This document shows positions 10,204-19,043 of a DNA stretch of 64,000 bases, one piece after another. The notes beneath the pieces were generated by a model that saw only the letters and a program-made list of their open reading frames with translations, ran no database searches and was not told the origin of the DNA. Within the stretch, counting starts at the first letter, position 1. Each line of letters opens with the position of its first letter. A program made the position numbers and the translations under genes. Source of the DNA: Prescottella soli (GTDB taxonomy: Bacteria > Actinomycetota > Actinomycetes > Mycobacteriales > Mycobacteriaceae); NCBI RefSeq assembly GCF_040024445.1, contig NZ_CP157276.1, positions 5,084,001 to 5,148,000 on the forward strand. Direction: 5' to 3'.

Positions 10204-11073
10204 GTGCCTGTCGTCGTCGTCACCGACTCCTCGGCTTGCCTGTCACCCGAACTGGTCGACAGGCTCGGCATCCGTGTCGTGCCGCTGCACGTGCTCCACG
10301 ACGGGCACGACTATCGAGACGGCATCGACACCGTCCCGGACGGCCTGGCCGGTGTGACGACGTCGGGGGCGTCGCCGGGTGAACTGGGGGACGTGTACGC
10401 GGCCGCGCTGGCCGACAGCGGTGGGGACGGTGTCGTCGCCGTGCACATCTCCCGGCAGCTGTCGGGGACGTGGGAGGCCGGTCGGCAGGCGGCGCAGACA
10501 CTGGGTGAGCGGGTCCGCGTGGTGGACTCCGCGTCGGCGGGCATGGGGCTCGGGTTCCCGGCGCTCGCCGCGGCCCGGGTCGCGCGCGCCGGGCGCAGTC
10601 TCGAGGCCGTGTACCAGCGGGCGGTCGAGGTGGCCGCCCGCGGACGCACGCTGATCGTCGTCGACCGCCTGGACCATCTGCGGCGCGGCGGACGGATCGG
10701 CACCGCCGCCGCCCTGCTCGGCACGGCGCTGGCGATGAAGCCGGTGCTGCACCTCGTCGACGGCAAACTGGTACTGCGCGAGAAGACCCGCACGTCGACG
10801 AAGGCGCTGGGCAAGTTGGTCGACGCGGCCGTCGAACACGCCGGCTCGGAACCCGCCGCTGTCGCGGTGCATCATTCGTCCGCGCCGCAGCGCGCGGAAG
10901 AGGTTGCGGCGCAACTGAAAGAACGCGTCCCAGCGATGACCGAACTGGTCGTCACCGAGATCGGGAGCGTGCTCGGCGCACACGTCGGCGCGGGTGCCGT
11001 CGGTGTCGTGGTGTGCCCGGGCGGCGCGGACGCGGACGATCCGTCCAAGGATTCATCCACAGCCCGCGACTGA
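10204..11073 (+). CDS. DegV-family fatty-acid-binding protein
   Basis: 289 aa from a GTG five bases after the previous stop. The DegV hallmark start VVVTDSSACL is followed by TSGASPGEL and by VHISRQLSGTWEAG, where DegV proteins bind the fatty-acid carboxylate. RLDHLRRGGRIG in the middle is also characteristic. Family members bind a fatty acid and, in Firmicutes, feed it to a fatty-acid kinase. No kinase gene is adjacent here. In M. tuberculosis eis lies between this gene and comEA; it is absent here and only 69 bases separate the genes. Confidence 0.9.
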   Translation: MPVVVVTDSSACLSPELVDRLGIRVVPLHVLHDGHDYRDGIDTVPDGLAGVTTSGASPGELGDVYAAALADSGGDGVVAVHISRQLSGTWEAGRQAAQTLGERVRVVDSASAGMGLGFPALAAARVARAGRSLEAVYQRAVEVAARGRTLIVVDRLDHLRRGGRIGTAAALLGTALAMKPVLHLVDGKLVLREKTRTSTKALGKLVDAAVEHAGSEPAAVAVHHSSAPQRAEEVAAQLKERVPAMTELVVTEIGSVLGAHVGAGAVGVVVCPGGADADDPSKDSSTARD

Positions 11074-11142
11074 TCCACAGACTTCTTCCTCGAGGCGCCC
11101 GAGGGCGGTCAGCCGTCGTCGGCGGACCCTACGGTCGGCGCC

Positions 11143-12024
11143 ATGGGTACCGATCTGGATCGAGCGAGGGTGCGCAGCAGGCTCGCGGCGGCGTCCACCG
11201 TGCCGACGCCGATGCGCCCGGGCGGCGCGGTCGACGCCGCCGATGACGACGACGCTCCGACGTGGGCGCCGGGATGGCTGTCCGAACAGGACGATTCGCT
11301 TGGCGAGTCGGACGGCCTGCGGGATTCGCCGCGGCGGTGGGAGACGCGACTGAACCTGGGACGGCGCGGCGCGGTCGCCCTGGTCGTCGTGGGTCTGATC
11401 GCCGCCGGAATTGCCGCGGTGTCGGTGTGGCGGGATCGTCCGACGGCCCAGGCGGTTCCGCCCCTGCCGGTCGTGGAGGTCCGGCAGCAGGACGCCGGTG
11501 TCGTCGACCCGTCCGCGTCCCCGACCCCGCAGCCGGCGCCGCCCGCACCCGATGCCCAACTGGTGGTGAGCGTGGTCGGACTCGTCAACCAGGCGGGGCT
11601 GGTGCGTCTGCCACCCGGCTCCCGGATCGCCGACGCGCTCGCGGCCGCGGGTGGTCCGCGTCCCGGCGCGGACGTGCTGGGCCTCAACATGGCCGAGAAG
11701 GTCGACGACGGAGACCAGATCCTGGTCGGGGTCGCGCCGCCCGACGGCGGGCCGACCACCGTCGGCAGCGCGCGGGTGGGTGCCGGGACGGTGGCGTCGG
11801 GCGGGGGTGCCGGCGCCCCGGCGAAGGGCGCCGGGAAGGTGAACCTGAACACGGCCGCCGAGGGCGACCTGGACGCGCTGCCCGGCGTCGGGCCGGTCAC
11901 CGCGGCGGCCATCGTGGCGTGGCGGAAGAACAACGGCAAGTTCACCGACGTCGAGCAGTTGGGCGAGGTGGACGGCATCGGACCGGCCCGGCTCGCGAAG
12001 CTGCGCGACCTGGTGACGTTGTGA
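11143..12024 (+). CDS. comEA: ComEA-like DNA-binding competence protein
   Basis: 293 aa. A long charged cytoplasmic N-terminus (about 1-75) precedes one membrane helix (about 78-98, AVALVVVGLIAAGIAAVSVW), a Pro/Ala-rich linker, an SLBB/soluble-ligand-binding-like domain (VVGLVNQAGLVRLPPGSRI) and a Gly-rich spacer. The C-terminal helix-hairpin-helix DNA-binding pair reads NLNTAAEGDLDALPGVGPVT and VDGIGPARLAKL. ComEA holds incoming double-stranded DNA outside the membrane for ComEC. It is separated from comEC by 4 bases. Confidence 0.93.
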   Translation: MGTDLDRARVRSRLAAASTVPTPMRPGGAVDAADDDDAPTWAPGWLSEQDDSLGESDGLRDSPRRWETRLNLGRRGAVALVVVGLIAAGIAAVSVWRDRPTAQAVPPLPVVEVRQQDAGVVDPSASPTPQPAPPAPDAQLVVSVVGLVNQAGLVRLPPGSRIADALAAAGGPRPGADVLGLNMAEKVDDGDQILVGVAPPDGGPTTVGSARVGAGTVASGGGAGAPAKGAGKVNLNTAAEGDLDALPGVGPVTAAAIVAWRKNNGKFTDVEQLGEVDGIGPARLAKLRDLVTL

Positions 12025-12028
12025 CGCA

Positions 12029-14419
12029 ATGAGTTCGCCCGTGCTGGACCGGGTGCGTCCGCTCGATCTGCGCCTCGTGCCGTCGGCGGTGACGTGTTGG
12101 GCGGCGACGATCGTGGGGATGCTCGCCGGTTGGCGGACCGCCGCGCTCCTCGGCGCCGGGCTGGCCGGCATGGGCGCGCTGTCCGCGGTCACCGTGGTGT
12201 GGGTGCGCCGTCGCGGTGCGTCGCCGATCGTGGTCGGCGTCGGTGTGGCGGTTGTCGCGGCCGTCCTCCTCGGGGCGGGGTTCGCCGCGGCCATTGCCGT
12301 GCGCGCCCACGCCGTTGCGGTCCACCCGCTCGCCGAGAAGGCGGCCACCGGGGCCTCCGCCACGCTGACCGTCGTCGTCGACGACGACCCGAAGCCGTTG
12401 CGCAGTACTGGTTTCGGGGGCCGGCGTCAGCTGATGATCCGGGCGTCACTGCGGTCCGTAACGGACGCGGGAGGAACGACCCGCGCAGGTGGTTCGGTGC
12501 TGGTGTTCGCCGAGGCGCCGCAGTGGGAGAGCCTGCTGCCCGGGCAGCAGGTGAGCCTGCGCGGACGACTCGCGGCACCCGAGCGCAGCGATCTCACGGT
12601 CGCGGTGGTGCGGGCCACGGGTCCGCCGAGTCGCGTCGACCCGCCGACGATCCAGCGCTGGGCCGGCGGCCTCCGGGAGCGGTTGGCGTCGGCGGCCGCC
12701 TCCGGCCTGCCGCCGGATCAGGCCGGCCTGCTGCCCGGTCTCGTCGTCGGCGACACGTCCGCGCTGCCGCAGGCGGTGAAGGACGCGTTCACCGCGGCCG
12801 GACTCTCGCACTTGACCGCGGTGTCCGGCGCCAACGTCTCCATCGTGCTCGGCGCGGTGCTGCTGATCGTGCGCGGACTCGGGATCGGCCCGCGTGCCGG
12901 GGCGGTGCTGGCCGGCGCGGCGCTCGCAGCGTTCGTCGTCATCGCCCGGCCGTCGCCGAGCGTGCTGCGCGCCGCGGCGATGGGATGTGTCGCCCTGCTG
13001 GCGCTGGTGACAGGCCGTCGCAGACAGGCGATCCCCGCCCTCGCGGCTTCCGTCGTCGTTCTGCTCGCGTTGTTTCCCACGCTCGCAGTCGATTTCGGTT
13101 TCGCTTTGTCGGTGGCCGCGACTGCCGGGCTTGTCGTGCTCTCCCCGATCCTGGTGGATCGGCTGCGGGAACGGCATTGGCCGCGGTGGCTCGCGGAGAT
13201 GTGCGCCGTGGCCGTCGCAGCTTTCGTGGTCACCGCGCCGCTGGTGGCGGCGATGTCGGGAACCGTCGGCGTCGTGTCGATCGTCGCGAACATCCTCGTC
13301 GCGCCGGTCGTCGCGCCGATCACGGTCGTCGGTGCCGCGACCGCGGTCCTCGCCGCGGTGTGGGCGCCGGCCGCCGCGCTCGTCGTGCGGATCGCGGGTC
13401 CGCCGCTGTGGTGGCTGCTAGAGGTCGCCGACCGTGCGGCGGGCGTCCCGGGCGCGACGGTTGCGGTCGGCGGCGGGTTGGCGGGTGCCGCCGTCGTCAC
13501 GGTCGGGTTGGTGATCGTGGGACTCGCGGCGCGGTTCCGGTGGTCGCGCCGGATCCTGCTGGCACTCGTGATCGGTGTGGCCGCCGTCTGGGTGCCGACC
13601 CGGATCTATACGCCGGGGTGGCCGGCCGCGGGATGGTCGTTCGTCGCGTGCGACGTCGGTCAGGGCGACGGCCTGGTCCTGTCGACGGGCGACGGTCGCG
13701 CCGTGGTCGTGGATGCCGGTCCGGATCGGGAGCCGATGGACCGCTGTCTCCGACGTCTCGGCGTCGAGGAGATTGCGCTGGTGATCGTGACGCATCTGCA
13801 CGCGGATCATTACGGCGGACTCGAGGGTGTGCTCGACGGCCGCGCGGTGGGCGCGATCGCGATCGGCTCGTCCGATCTGCCCGGCGGCGGATTCCGCTTC
13901 GTGTCCGGGGCGGCGGCGCGTGCCGACGTCGCGAGGGTGCGTCTCGAGCCCGGACGTGACCTGACGGTGGGTCGGCTGCGGTTGCAGGTCCTGGGCCCGT
14001 TGGTGCCACCGCCGCGCACCGAGGCGGCGGCCGACGACGCGGCCAACGACACCTCGCTGGTGATCAAGGCGTACACGCCGGCCGGCACCATCCTGCTGAC
14101 CGGCGACGCGGAGGAGGCGGGCCAGCGGGCGCTGCTGCGGGCCGGGGTGTCGTTGCGGGCGGACGTGCTGAAGGTCCCGCACCACGGATCACGCACGACG
14201 GCACCGGAATTCATCGCCGCGGTCCGCCCTCGCCTCGCCGTGATCAGCGTCGGCGCCGACAACCCGTTCGGGCACCCCAACCCGGGCATCGTGGACCGGC
14301 TCACCGCACTGGGGGCCGTGACGATGCGCACCGACGTGGACGGTGACGTCGCGGTGGTTCGATCCGGGTCCGGGGCACTTGCGGTGGTGGGGCGTTCGCA
14401 TGGCACCATCGTCCGGTGA
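12029..14419 (+). CDS. comEC: ComEC/Rec2 DNA-uptake channel
   Basis: 796 aa, the full-length three-part architecture: N-terminal OB-like domain between membrane helices (about 40-210), a polytopic competence domain with the [15 protein letters not shown] signature (about residue 255) and roughly nine helices, and a C-terminal metallo-beta-lactamase-like domain (about 540-790) with [14 protein letters not shown] and [10 protein letters not shown]. The channel is thought to take single-stranded DNA across the membrane. The presence of HxHxDH keeps the nuclease-like site plausible. It overlaps the next gene, holA, by 4 bases. Confidence 0.95.
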   Translation: MSSPVLDRVRPLDLRLVPSAVTCWAATIVGMLAGWRTAALLGAGLAGMGALSAVTVVWVRRRGASPIVVGVGVAVVAAVLLGAGFAAAIAVRAHAVAVHPLAEKAATGASATLTVVVDDDPKPLRSTGFGGRRQLMIRASLRSVTDAGGTTRAGGSVLVFAEAPQWESLLPGQQVSLRGRLAAPERSDLTVAVVRATGPPSRVDPPTIQRWAGGLRERLASAAASGLPPDQAGLLPGLVVGDTSALPQAVKDAFTAAGLSHLTAVSGANVSIVLGAVLLIVRGLGIGPRAGAVLAGAALAAFVVIARPSPSVLRAAAMGCVALLALVTGRRRQAIPALAASVVVLLALFPTLAVDFGFALSVAATAGLVVLSPILVDRLRERHWPRWLAEMCAVAVAAFVVTAPLVAAMSGTVGVVSIVANILVAPVVAPITVVGAATAVLAAVWAPAAALVVRIAGPPLWWLLEVADRAAGVPGATVAVGGGLAGAAVVTVGLVIVGLAARFRWSRRILLALVIGVAAVWVPTRIYTPGWPAAGWSFVACDVGQGDGLVLSTGDGRAVVVDAGPDREPMDRCLRRLGVEEIALVIVTHLHADHYGGLEGVLDGRAVGAIAIGSSDLPGGGFRFVSGAAARADVARVRLEPGRDLTVGRLRLQVLGPLVPPPRTEAAADDAANDTSLVIKAYTPAGTILLTGDAEEAGQRALLRAGVSLRADVLKVPHHGSRTTAPEFIAAVRPRLAVISVGADNPFGHPNPGIVDRLTALGAVTMRTDVDGDVAVVRSGSGALAVVGRSHGTIVR

Positions 14420-15393
14420 GCACCTCTACGCGACCCGATCCGCTCCATCTCGTCCTCGGTGACGAGGAGTTGTTGGTCGAGCGCGCGGTCGCGTCCGTGA
14501 TCAGTGCGGTGCGCGCCGCAGCGGGACCGTCGGGGGAGGACATCCCGGTCTCGCGCCTGCGCGCCGGTGACACCAGCGCCCCGGAGCTGGCCGAGCTGCT
14601 CAGCCCGTCCCTGTTCGCAGAGGACCGGGTGGTCGTGCTCGAGGCGGCCGCGGAAGCAGGCAAGGACGCCGTCGGGCTCGTGCAGGACGCCGCCGCGGAC
14701 CTTCCCGAGGGCGTCGTGCTGATCGTGCTGCACTCGGGCGCGGGGCGAGCGAAGGCGATGGCCGGTGTCCTGCAGAAGACCGGCGCCACCGTCCACCAGT
14801 GCGCCAAGTTGAAGCCGGGCGAACGCGTGGACTTCGTGCGCGGCGAGTTCCGGGCCGCGGGCGTGCGCGTGTCCCCGGAGGTCGTCGAGTTGGTCGTCGA
14901 GGCCGTCGGTTCCGACCTGCGCGAGCTGGCCGCGGCCTGCTCGCAGTTGGTCGCCGACACCGGCGGAAAGATCGACGCCGGTGCGGTGCAGCGGTACTAC
15001 TCGGGCAAGGCCGAGGTGTCGGGGTTCGACGTCGCGGACAAGGCGGTCGCCGGCGACCGGCGCGGTGCGATGGAAGCCCTGCGGTGGGCGATGCACCGTG
15101 GGGTGGCCCACGTTCTGCTCGCCGACGCGCTCGCCGACGCCGTGCACACGATCGCCCGGGTGGCCTCGGCCGGGCGCGGTGACCCGTTCCGGATGGCGTC
15201 CGAACTGGGCATGCCGCCGTGGAAGATCAAGAAGGCGCAGGGGCAGGCCCGCGGCTGGGACCCCACCTCGATCGGCGAGGCGCTGCAGGTCGTCGCCAAG
15301 CTCAACGCGGATGTGAAGGGTCAGGCCGCCGACGCCGACTACGCCGTGGAGTGGGCGGTGCAGCGTGTCGCGTCCCTCCACGGCGGTCGCTGA
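14416..15393 (+). CDS. holA: DNA polymerase III delta subunit
   Basis: 325 aa from a GTG overlapping the comEC stop (GTGA). HolA is the clamp-loader subunit that opens the beta sliding clamp. The family start [16 protein letters not shown] is followed by [12 protein letters not shown] and the [11 protein letters not shown] segment; the C-terminal part [13 protein letters not shown] with a helical collar domain fits actinobacterial HolA. It lacks a P-loop, as expected for delta. It ends the plus-strand operon and converges on rpsT with a shared terminator between. Confidence 0.94.
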   Translation: MSTSTRPDPLHLVLGDEELLVERAVASVISAVRAAAGPSGEDIPVSRLRAGDTSAPELAELLSPSLFAEDRVVVLEAAAEAGKDAVGLVQDAAADLPEGVVLIVLHSGAGRAKAMAGVLQKTGATVHQCAKLKPGERVDFVRGEFRAAGVRVSPEVVELVVEAVGSDLRELAAACSQLVADTGGKIDAGAVQRYYSGKAEVSGFDVADKAVAGDRRGAMEALRWAMHRGVAHVLLADALADAVHTIARVASAGRGDPFRMASELGMPPWKIKKAQGQARGWDPTSIGEALQVVAKLNADVKGQAADADYAVEWAVQRVASLHGGR

Positions 15394-15456
15394 CCTTTCG
15401 ACACCGAGGTCTGGGGCTGCGGACAGGTCCGTTCATCCCGACGGTGAGGTCGTGAC

Positions 15457-15495
15457 AGAACTAGCCCCCCGATCAGGGATCGGGGGGCTAGTTCT
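15457..15495. terminator. Bidirectional terminator between holA and rpsT
   Basis: A perfect 18-bp stem, AGAACTAGCCCCCCGATC at 15457-15474 and its complement at 15478-15495, with a 3-base loop. It starts with AGAACTAG and ends with CTAGTTCT, so both strands give a GC-rich stem with T-rich ends. It separates convergent holA and rpsT. Confidence 0.88.
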
Positions 15496-15530
15496 ACAGA
15501 GCTTGCGACGGTGGAACCGTCAGAAACTTG

Positions 15531-15791
15531 TCAGAGAGAGTTGGCGACCTTCGCGAGCGCCGACTTCTTGTTGGCGGCCTGGTTGGCGTGGATGACGCCC
15601 TTGCCGGCTGCCTTGTCGAGCTTGCGGCTGGTGGTGACGAGGAGCTCGCTGGCCTTGTCCTTGTCACCGGCTGCCGCGGCCTCGCGGAAGGAACGGATCG
15701 CCGTACGCAGCGAGGACTTGACCGACTGGTTGCGGAGTCGGTTGCGCTCGTTGGTGCGGATCCGCTTCACCTGGGACTTGATGTTGGCCAC
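15531..15791 (-). CDS. rpsT: 30S ribosomal protein S20
   Basis: 86 aa, normal length. GTG start at 15791. The sequence begins [20 protein letters not shown] and continues with [13 protein letters not shown], the typical basic three-helix bundle of S20, which binds 16S rRNA at the foot of the 30S subunit. It is monocistronic, convergent with holA and divergent from the aquaporin gene across 266 bases that must hold the promoters for both. Confidence 0.98.
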   Translation of the reverse strand: MANIKSQVKRIRTNERNRLRNQSVKSSLRTAIRSFREAAAAGDKDKASELLVTTSRKLDKAAGKGVIHANQAANKKSALAKVANSL

Positions 15792-16057
15792 GCGTAAAAT
15801 CCTGTCGTCTTTGCGGGTTACTGTCGAAAAGCTCTGGGCACACGTATGTACCGACCGACGACACTACCAGGACCCGCGTCGCGATCCCAAACCTGCACTC
15901 CAGGGCCGCTCGGTGGGCGCCGCCCACGACCGACGGAACCGGTAGGGCGACGTTTCGATTCGGACTCCGACACGCTCCAGATCACGCAAACCAGACCACC
16001 TTGTACGTAAAGTCCCGCTCGACAGCTCAATCAACAGCGGGTTCGGGAGGTGGGTGT

Positions 16058-16828
16058 ATGTCGACAGCACAGGAAATTGCGGAAAAGGAAGAGATTTCGG
16101 ATCTCAAGAAGTACTTGGCGGAAGGTATCGGCACGTTCGTCCTGGTCTTCTCTGCGATCGGAACGGCGGTGTTCGCTGGGGCCAAGGTCGGCCAGCTCGG
16201 GATCGCGCTCGCATTCGGTCTGACGCTGATGTTCCTGGTCTATTCGATCGGTCCGATCTCGGGTTGCCACGTGAACCCGGCCGTGACGCTCGGGCACTTC
16301 ATTCTCGGCCGCATCTCGGGCGCCAAGGCGGCCATCTACATGGGTGCCCAGGTGGTCGGCGGTCTCGCCGCGGGTCTGGCGGTCTACACGATCGCGCAGA
16401 GTCTGCCCACCTACAGCCGTGCGGCGGACGGCCTGGCCGCGAACGGCTGGGGTGTCCACAGCCCCTCGGCCGAGAGCGGTCCGCTGGGTCAGCTCGTGTT
16501 GCCGGGCTACGGCATCGGTGCCGCGATGACGGTGGAGATCCTGCTGACGGCACTGCTGGTCTTCGTGGTGCTGGCGTCTACCGACCAGCTGTCGGACGTC
16601 CCGCTCGCGGGCGTCTCGATCGGCTTCACGCTGGCGGTGATCCACCTGATCTCGATTCCGATCGACAACACGTCGGTCAACCCGGCCCGCAGCTTCGCGG
16701 TCGCGCCCTACCAGGACGGGGCGATGGGACAGGTGTGGTTGTTCATCGTGTTCCCGTTGATCGGCGGAGCACTGGGTGCGGTCATCTACCGCGCTCTCTT
16801 CGGACGCTTCAACCGACTCAACGACTGA
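16058..16828 (+). CDS. MIP-family aquaporin / glycerol-type channel
   Basis: 256 aa from the ATG at 16058, chosen because GGGAGG lies eight bases upstream; the longer reading adds 19 residues without support. Six membrane helices with the two half-helix NPA motifs: SGCHVNPAVTLG (about residue 75) and NTSVNPARSF (about 208). The residue after the second NPA is Arg, as in all functional channels. The spacing and short loops resemble AqpZ-type water channels more than GlpF, which usually has Asp after NPAR. An extended loop (about 125-150, YSRAADGLAANGWGVHS) precedes helix 4. Plasma-membrane location. A strong terminator follows. Confidence 0.9.
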   Translation: MSTAQEIAEKEEISDLKKYLAEGIGTFVLVFSAIGTAVFAGAKVGQLGIALAFGLTLMFLVYSIGPISGCHVNPAVTLGHFILGRISGAKAAIYMGAQVVGGLAAGLAVYTIAQSLPTYSRAADGLAANGWGVHSPSAESGPLGQLVLPGYGIGAAMTVEILLTALLVFVVLASTDQLSDVPLAGVSIGFTLAVIHLISIPIDNTSVNPARSFAVAPYQDGAMGQVWLFIVFPLIGGALGAVIYRALFGRFNRLND

Positions 16829-16842
16829 CGCTGACAGGGAGA

Positions 16843-16872
16843 GGGCCCGGCACACGATCGTGTGCCGGGCCC
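16843..16872. terminator. Bidirectional terminator after the aquaporin gene
   Basis: A 30-base perfect palindrome (arms of 15 bases centred between 16857 and 16858, starting GGGCCCGG) extended outward by GAGAGG/CCTCTC with one bulge. It sits between the convergent aquaporin and PemK-like genes. Confidence 0.85.
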
Positions 16873-16894
16873 CTCTCGTCGTCTCGGTGCGGCG

Positions 16895-17452
16895 TCAGGT
16901 CCAGCTGTAGTCGGCGCGCAGGCGCGTGGCGACGGCGTCGAAGCGGTCGCGGTCGAGGATGGCGCCCTCGCGGCGGATGCCCGCCTCGGGAACGTCGAGC
17001 ACGCGGTCCAGCCGCACCCAGCTGGGGCGGTTCTCGGCGTCCCAGGAGCCGGCGCCCAGCGGCAGCCAGTTGCGGTCGTCGTCCCTCCCGCTGTTCGACG
17101 ACAGCATCAGTCCCAGCAGCGTGGGTCCGTCGCGGCCGACGACGAGGACGGGGCGGTCCTTGCCCTGACTCGGGTCCTCCTCGTACGTCACCCAGGTCCA
17201 CACGATCTCGCCAGGATCGGCCTGGCCGTCCAGGCTCGGGGCGTACTCGATCCGACGCGCGCGGTGGGCCGTGGGTGCGGAATTGCGCGACACCGGCCGT
17301 CCGGGCGTGACGGTGGGATGCGGCGGCCCGGTGATCGCCTCGGTCGCGCGTTTGACCGGCCCGGTGTTCTGCAGCTGCCGAAGTAGTTTCGGGCCCTGCT
17401 GGACGGCGAAGGTGCCGAGCTTCCTGCCGATACTGCCCCACGTGCTCGCCAT
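16895..17452 (-). CDS. PemK/MazF-like protein with long N-terminal extension
   Basis: 185 aa. Residues about 80-185 resemble the PemK/MazF fold: PGEIVWTWVTYEEDP near the start of the domain, DRPVLVVGRDG, then a core strand ending in LSSNS and a closing DRFDAVATRL. Toxins of this fold cleave RNA, but this actinobacterial subgroup carries an extra N-terminal region of about 75 residues (KLLRQLQNTGPVKRATEAI) and has no antitoxin ORF on either side. The M. tuberculosis counterpart near lepA is likewise solitary. RNase activity is unproven, and a housekeeping role is as likely as a toxin role. Confidence 0.75.
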   Translation of the reverse strand: MASTWGSIGRKLGTFAVQQGPKLLRQLQNTGPVKRATEAITGPPHPTVTPGRPVSRNSAPTAHRARRIEYAPSLDGQADPGEIVWTWVTYEEDPSQGKDRPVLVVGRDGPTLLGLMLSSNSGRDDDRNWLPLGAGSWDAENRPSWVRLDRVLDVPEAGIRREGAILDRDRFDAVATRLRADYSWT

Positions 17453-17661
17453 GGGATCCGAGCTTAGTTGCGGCGCGGTCCCCGTTCGGGACGCCGGCGC
17501 CGCGGTGTCGGGCGCCCTCGTTGTTCGGCGTCCTGACGAGGCGAGGATTGCAGCGGTGTAACTCGGGCGGACCGTTGTGGCGATGAATCGATGACGGATT
17601 CGGTTCGACCGGTTCGTCGCGGAGGATTTCGAATCTCGGGGAGGATGGACTGAAATGATTC

Positions 17662-17862
17662 ATGAGGAAGGCGTCGCCGTACTTCTCGATGACCCAGCAG
17701 AATCGAAGGGTCTTTCACGTCTTCGCTGACTGCCCACGGGGGAGTCGAATACGCGCGTTCGATCGGGTCTCGGGGCGGGGCCCGTCGGCACGCTCATTTT
17801 CTTTGTGCGAATTGTGTCGGGTGCTCGATGATTCGATCGATGCCTGGGCGTGTCGCGCCTGA
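17662..17862 (+). CDS. Small CxxC protein, phage-type hypothetical
   Basis: 66 aa; an internal ATG at 17689 is an alternative start and no strong ribosome site is seen for either. The pattern FHVFADCPRGSRIR, then GRGPSARSFSLCELCRVL, recalls the small zinc-ribbon-like proteins common in actinophages (VYH..CP.G..I...GTG..LC..C). A last Cys sits three residues from the end. No partner gene is intact nearby; an integrase relic begins 22 bases downstream. It lies in a low-density stretch, and codon usage is less extreme than in the flanking core genes. Possibly a leftover prophage gene. Confidence 0.45.
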   Translation: MRKASPYFSMTQQNRRVFHVFADCPRGSRIRAFDRVSGRGPSARSFSLCELCRVLDDSIDAWACRA

Positions 17863-17883
17863 CCTGTGGCCGCCGACGACGGT

Positions 17884-17955
17884 GGCGCACGGTGCGTGAT
17901 CGCGCCGCGCGAGCGCCGCTCGATGTCGCCGCCCGTGACCCTGGATGTGTGCGCG
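17884..17955 (+). pseudogene. Tyrosine-recombinase C-terminal relic (copy 1)
   Basis: Frame-1 reading of this stretch gives a Gly-Ala start, twelve altered residues, then SPPVTLDVCAR. The 19.4-kb integrase has Gly-Ala, twelve residues, SPAVTLDVYAP at the same spacing. At the DNA level about 29 bases at 17926 match 19470 with only two differences. The catalytic Tyr is Cys and the Gly-His is gone, so this is a dead fragment. It shows that the region received more than one related recombinase or underwent partial duplication. Confidence 0.6.
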
Positions 17956-18210
17956 AGACCGTGCTTGCCGTAGGACTCTCGAGTCTCGCGGTTGCGAACG
18001 GCGGTTGATCCCCCGACCCTGCGCGCAGTTGCGCGTTGTGGCTCGAGGGAAGCTCGCCACATCAACCGCCCCGAGTGATCCTCGGGGCGGTGGTCGTTTC
18101 GCGTAAACAACGCAGTTTGTCGCTTTCGGGCGCCTCGAGTCTTGTGACTCTTGATCGATTCGGTGTCAGCTTTCGGGGCAACTTCAGCCGCGAGGCAGCC
18201 TGATCTGGAC

Positions 18211-18404
18211 TAACGTTCAACTCGCTGCCCGCGACCCCGCAGTTGCGGGTAGACAGGAACGCACCCGACCTCGTCTCGATGTGTCGAGTGCGTCTCGGGT
18301 GGGTAGTGGAAGCAAGAGGGACCCTGCTTCCAGTACGCGCCCCAGGCGTCCATGGCATGGCGCCCGCGAAGGCTCCGCACTACCCACCAGTGCGGAGCCT
18401 TCGC
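18211..18404 (+). ncRNA. Structured RNA candidate with competing terminator
   Basis: A chain of perfect hairpins in a region without a credible ORF: CCCGCA/TGCGGG (18236-18249), CTCGA/TCGAG (18275-18288), GGAAGCA/TGCTTCC with a 10-base loop (18308-18331), GCGCC/GGCGC (18337-18363), and a 16-bp terminator (18366-18404). In addition 18298-18308 (GGTGGGTAGTG) is the exact complement of 18378-18388, which covers the terminator loop and the top of its left arm. That pairing would form an 11-bp closing helix in competition with the terminator stem. A TAACGT box at 18211 could be the -10. It could be a riboswitch-like attenuator or a free-standing sRNA. Confidence 0.55.
18366..18404 (+). terminator. 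Terminator of the structured RNA
   Basis: GCGAAGGCTCCGCACT at 18366-18381 pairs perfectly with 18389-18404 over 16 bp with loop ACCCACC. The tail is pyrimidine-rich rather than a T-run. Confidence 0.75.
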
Positions 18405-18709
18405 CCTTCCGCCCGCGGTGTGCGCACGAATAGCGTGGGACCTGCGGCCCGGCCGCACAATGCACGCGATTCTCCGCGGTGCAGCGCTCTTCGATTCAGG
18501 TCGCGTCGGTGGCGCGCGTCCTGCGGCAGGGGTGCGGCCGCCGGTGATCGGGCGGCACCGTGTCCATCCGTGTCCCAAAGCGAACTGCACGGTGCCGTTC
18601 CCGATGTCCGGTACGGCTTCGTAGCGATGAGGCTCCATGACGAACCATTACCCGGACGGCTCCTTCTCTTCTAAGCGGAGCGGAGGATCTGATCGGTACG
18701 CTCGCGGGC
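18405..18709. other. Non-coding stretch between structured RNA and membrane microprotein
   Basis: No reading frame here has a start signal or recognisable product. One further hairpin is visible: CGGCACCGTG at 18553-18562 with its complement at 18588-18597 (10 bp, 25-base loop). A GGAGG at 18680 lies too far from the next ATG to be its ribosome site. Confidence 0.5.
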
Positions 18710-19027
18710 ATGGGTGGGGACCTGTTAGTGCTGATCGCCATGATCGGCCCACTCGTGATGTTCGGGTGGGCGGCTATTCGGGCGAAGCGCCGCGGGCTCG
18801 GAGGGTCGTTCGTCGGGCCGTTTCAGGAGATGTTCGATCCCGGTGCGGCGCGAGCGCAGATCGTCATCGAGGAGATCGCGGAACTGCCGGATCCTGCGGA
18901 CTCCGGCGACCCGGACAACGACGACGATGTGCCGTACACAGTGGTGCATAAGGGTGTTCGGCTCAACATCAACACTGATAGTGCTCGGCGGCGCGGAGAT
19001 GACGGGACCACCGAGCGAGCAGGGTGA
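18710..19027 (+). CDS. Small single-pass membrane protein, conserved-hypothetical type
   Basis: 105 aa. One N-terminal membrane helix (about residues 4-22, LLVLIAMIGPLVMFGWAAI) is followed by a basic stop-transfer segment RAKRRGLGG, then SFVGPFQEMFDPGAARAQI and an acidic C-terminal tail (DPADSGDPDNDDD). The FxGPFQExxDPxAxR string occurs in small actinobacterial membrane proteins of unknown function. The topology should put the acidic tail in the cytoplasm. It precedes the integrase fragment by 16 bases. No function can be assigned. Confidence 0.6.
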   Translation: MGGDLLVLIAMIGPLVMFGWAAIRAKRRGLGGSFVGPFQEMFDPGAARAQIVIEEIAELPDPADSGDPDNDDDVPYTVVHKGVRLNINTDSARRRGDDGTTERAG

Positions 19028-19043
19028 GCGCGAAGGCGGGGGA

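Noticed and set aside
16895-17660. Antitoxin gene for the PemK-like protein
   Set aside because: No small ORF with an antitoxin-like pattern adjoins it on either side.
18298-18404. T-box or known riboswitch
   Set aside because: No T-box consensus (AGGGTGGNACCGCG) and no downstream tRNA-ligase or metabolite gene.
18243-18674. 143-codon ORF over the structured RNA
   Set aside because: No start signal and its frame runs through perfect hairpins; the RNA structure explains the region better.
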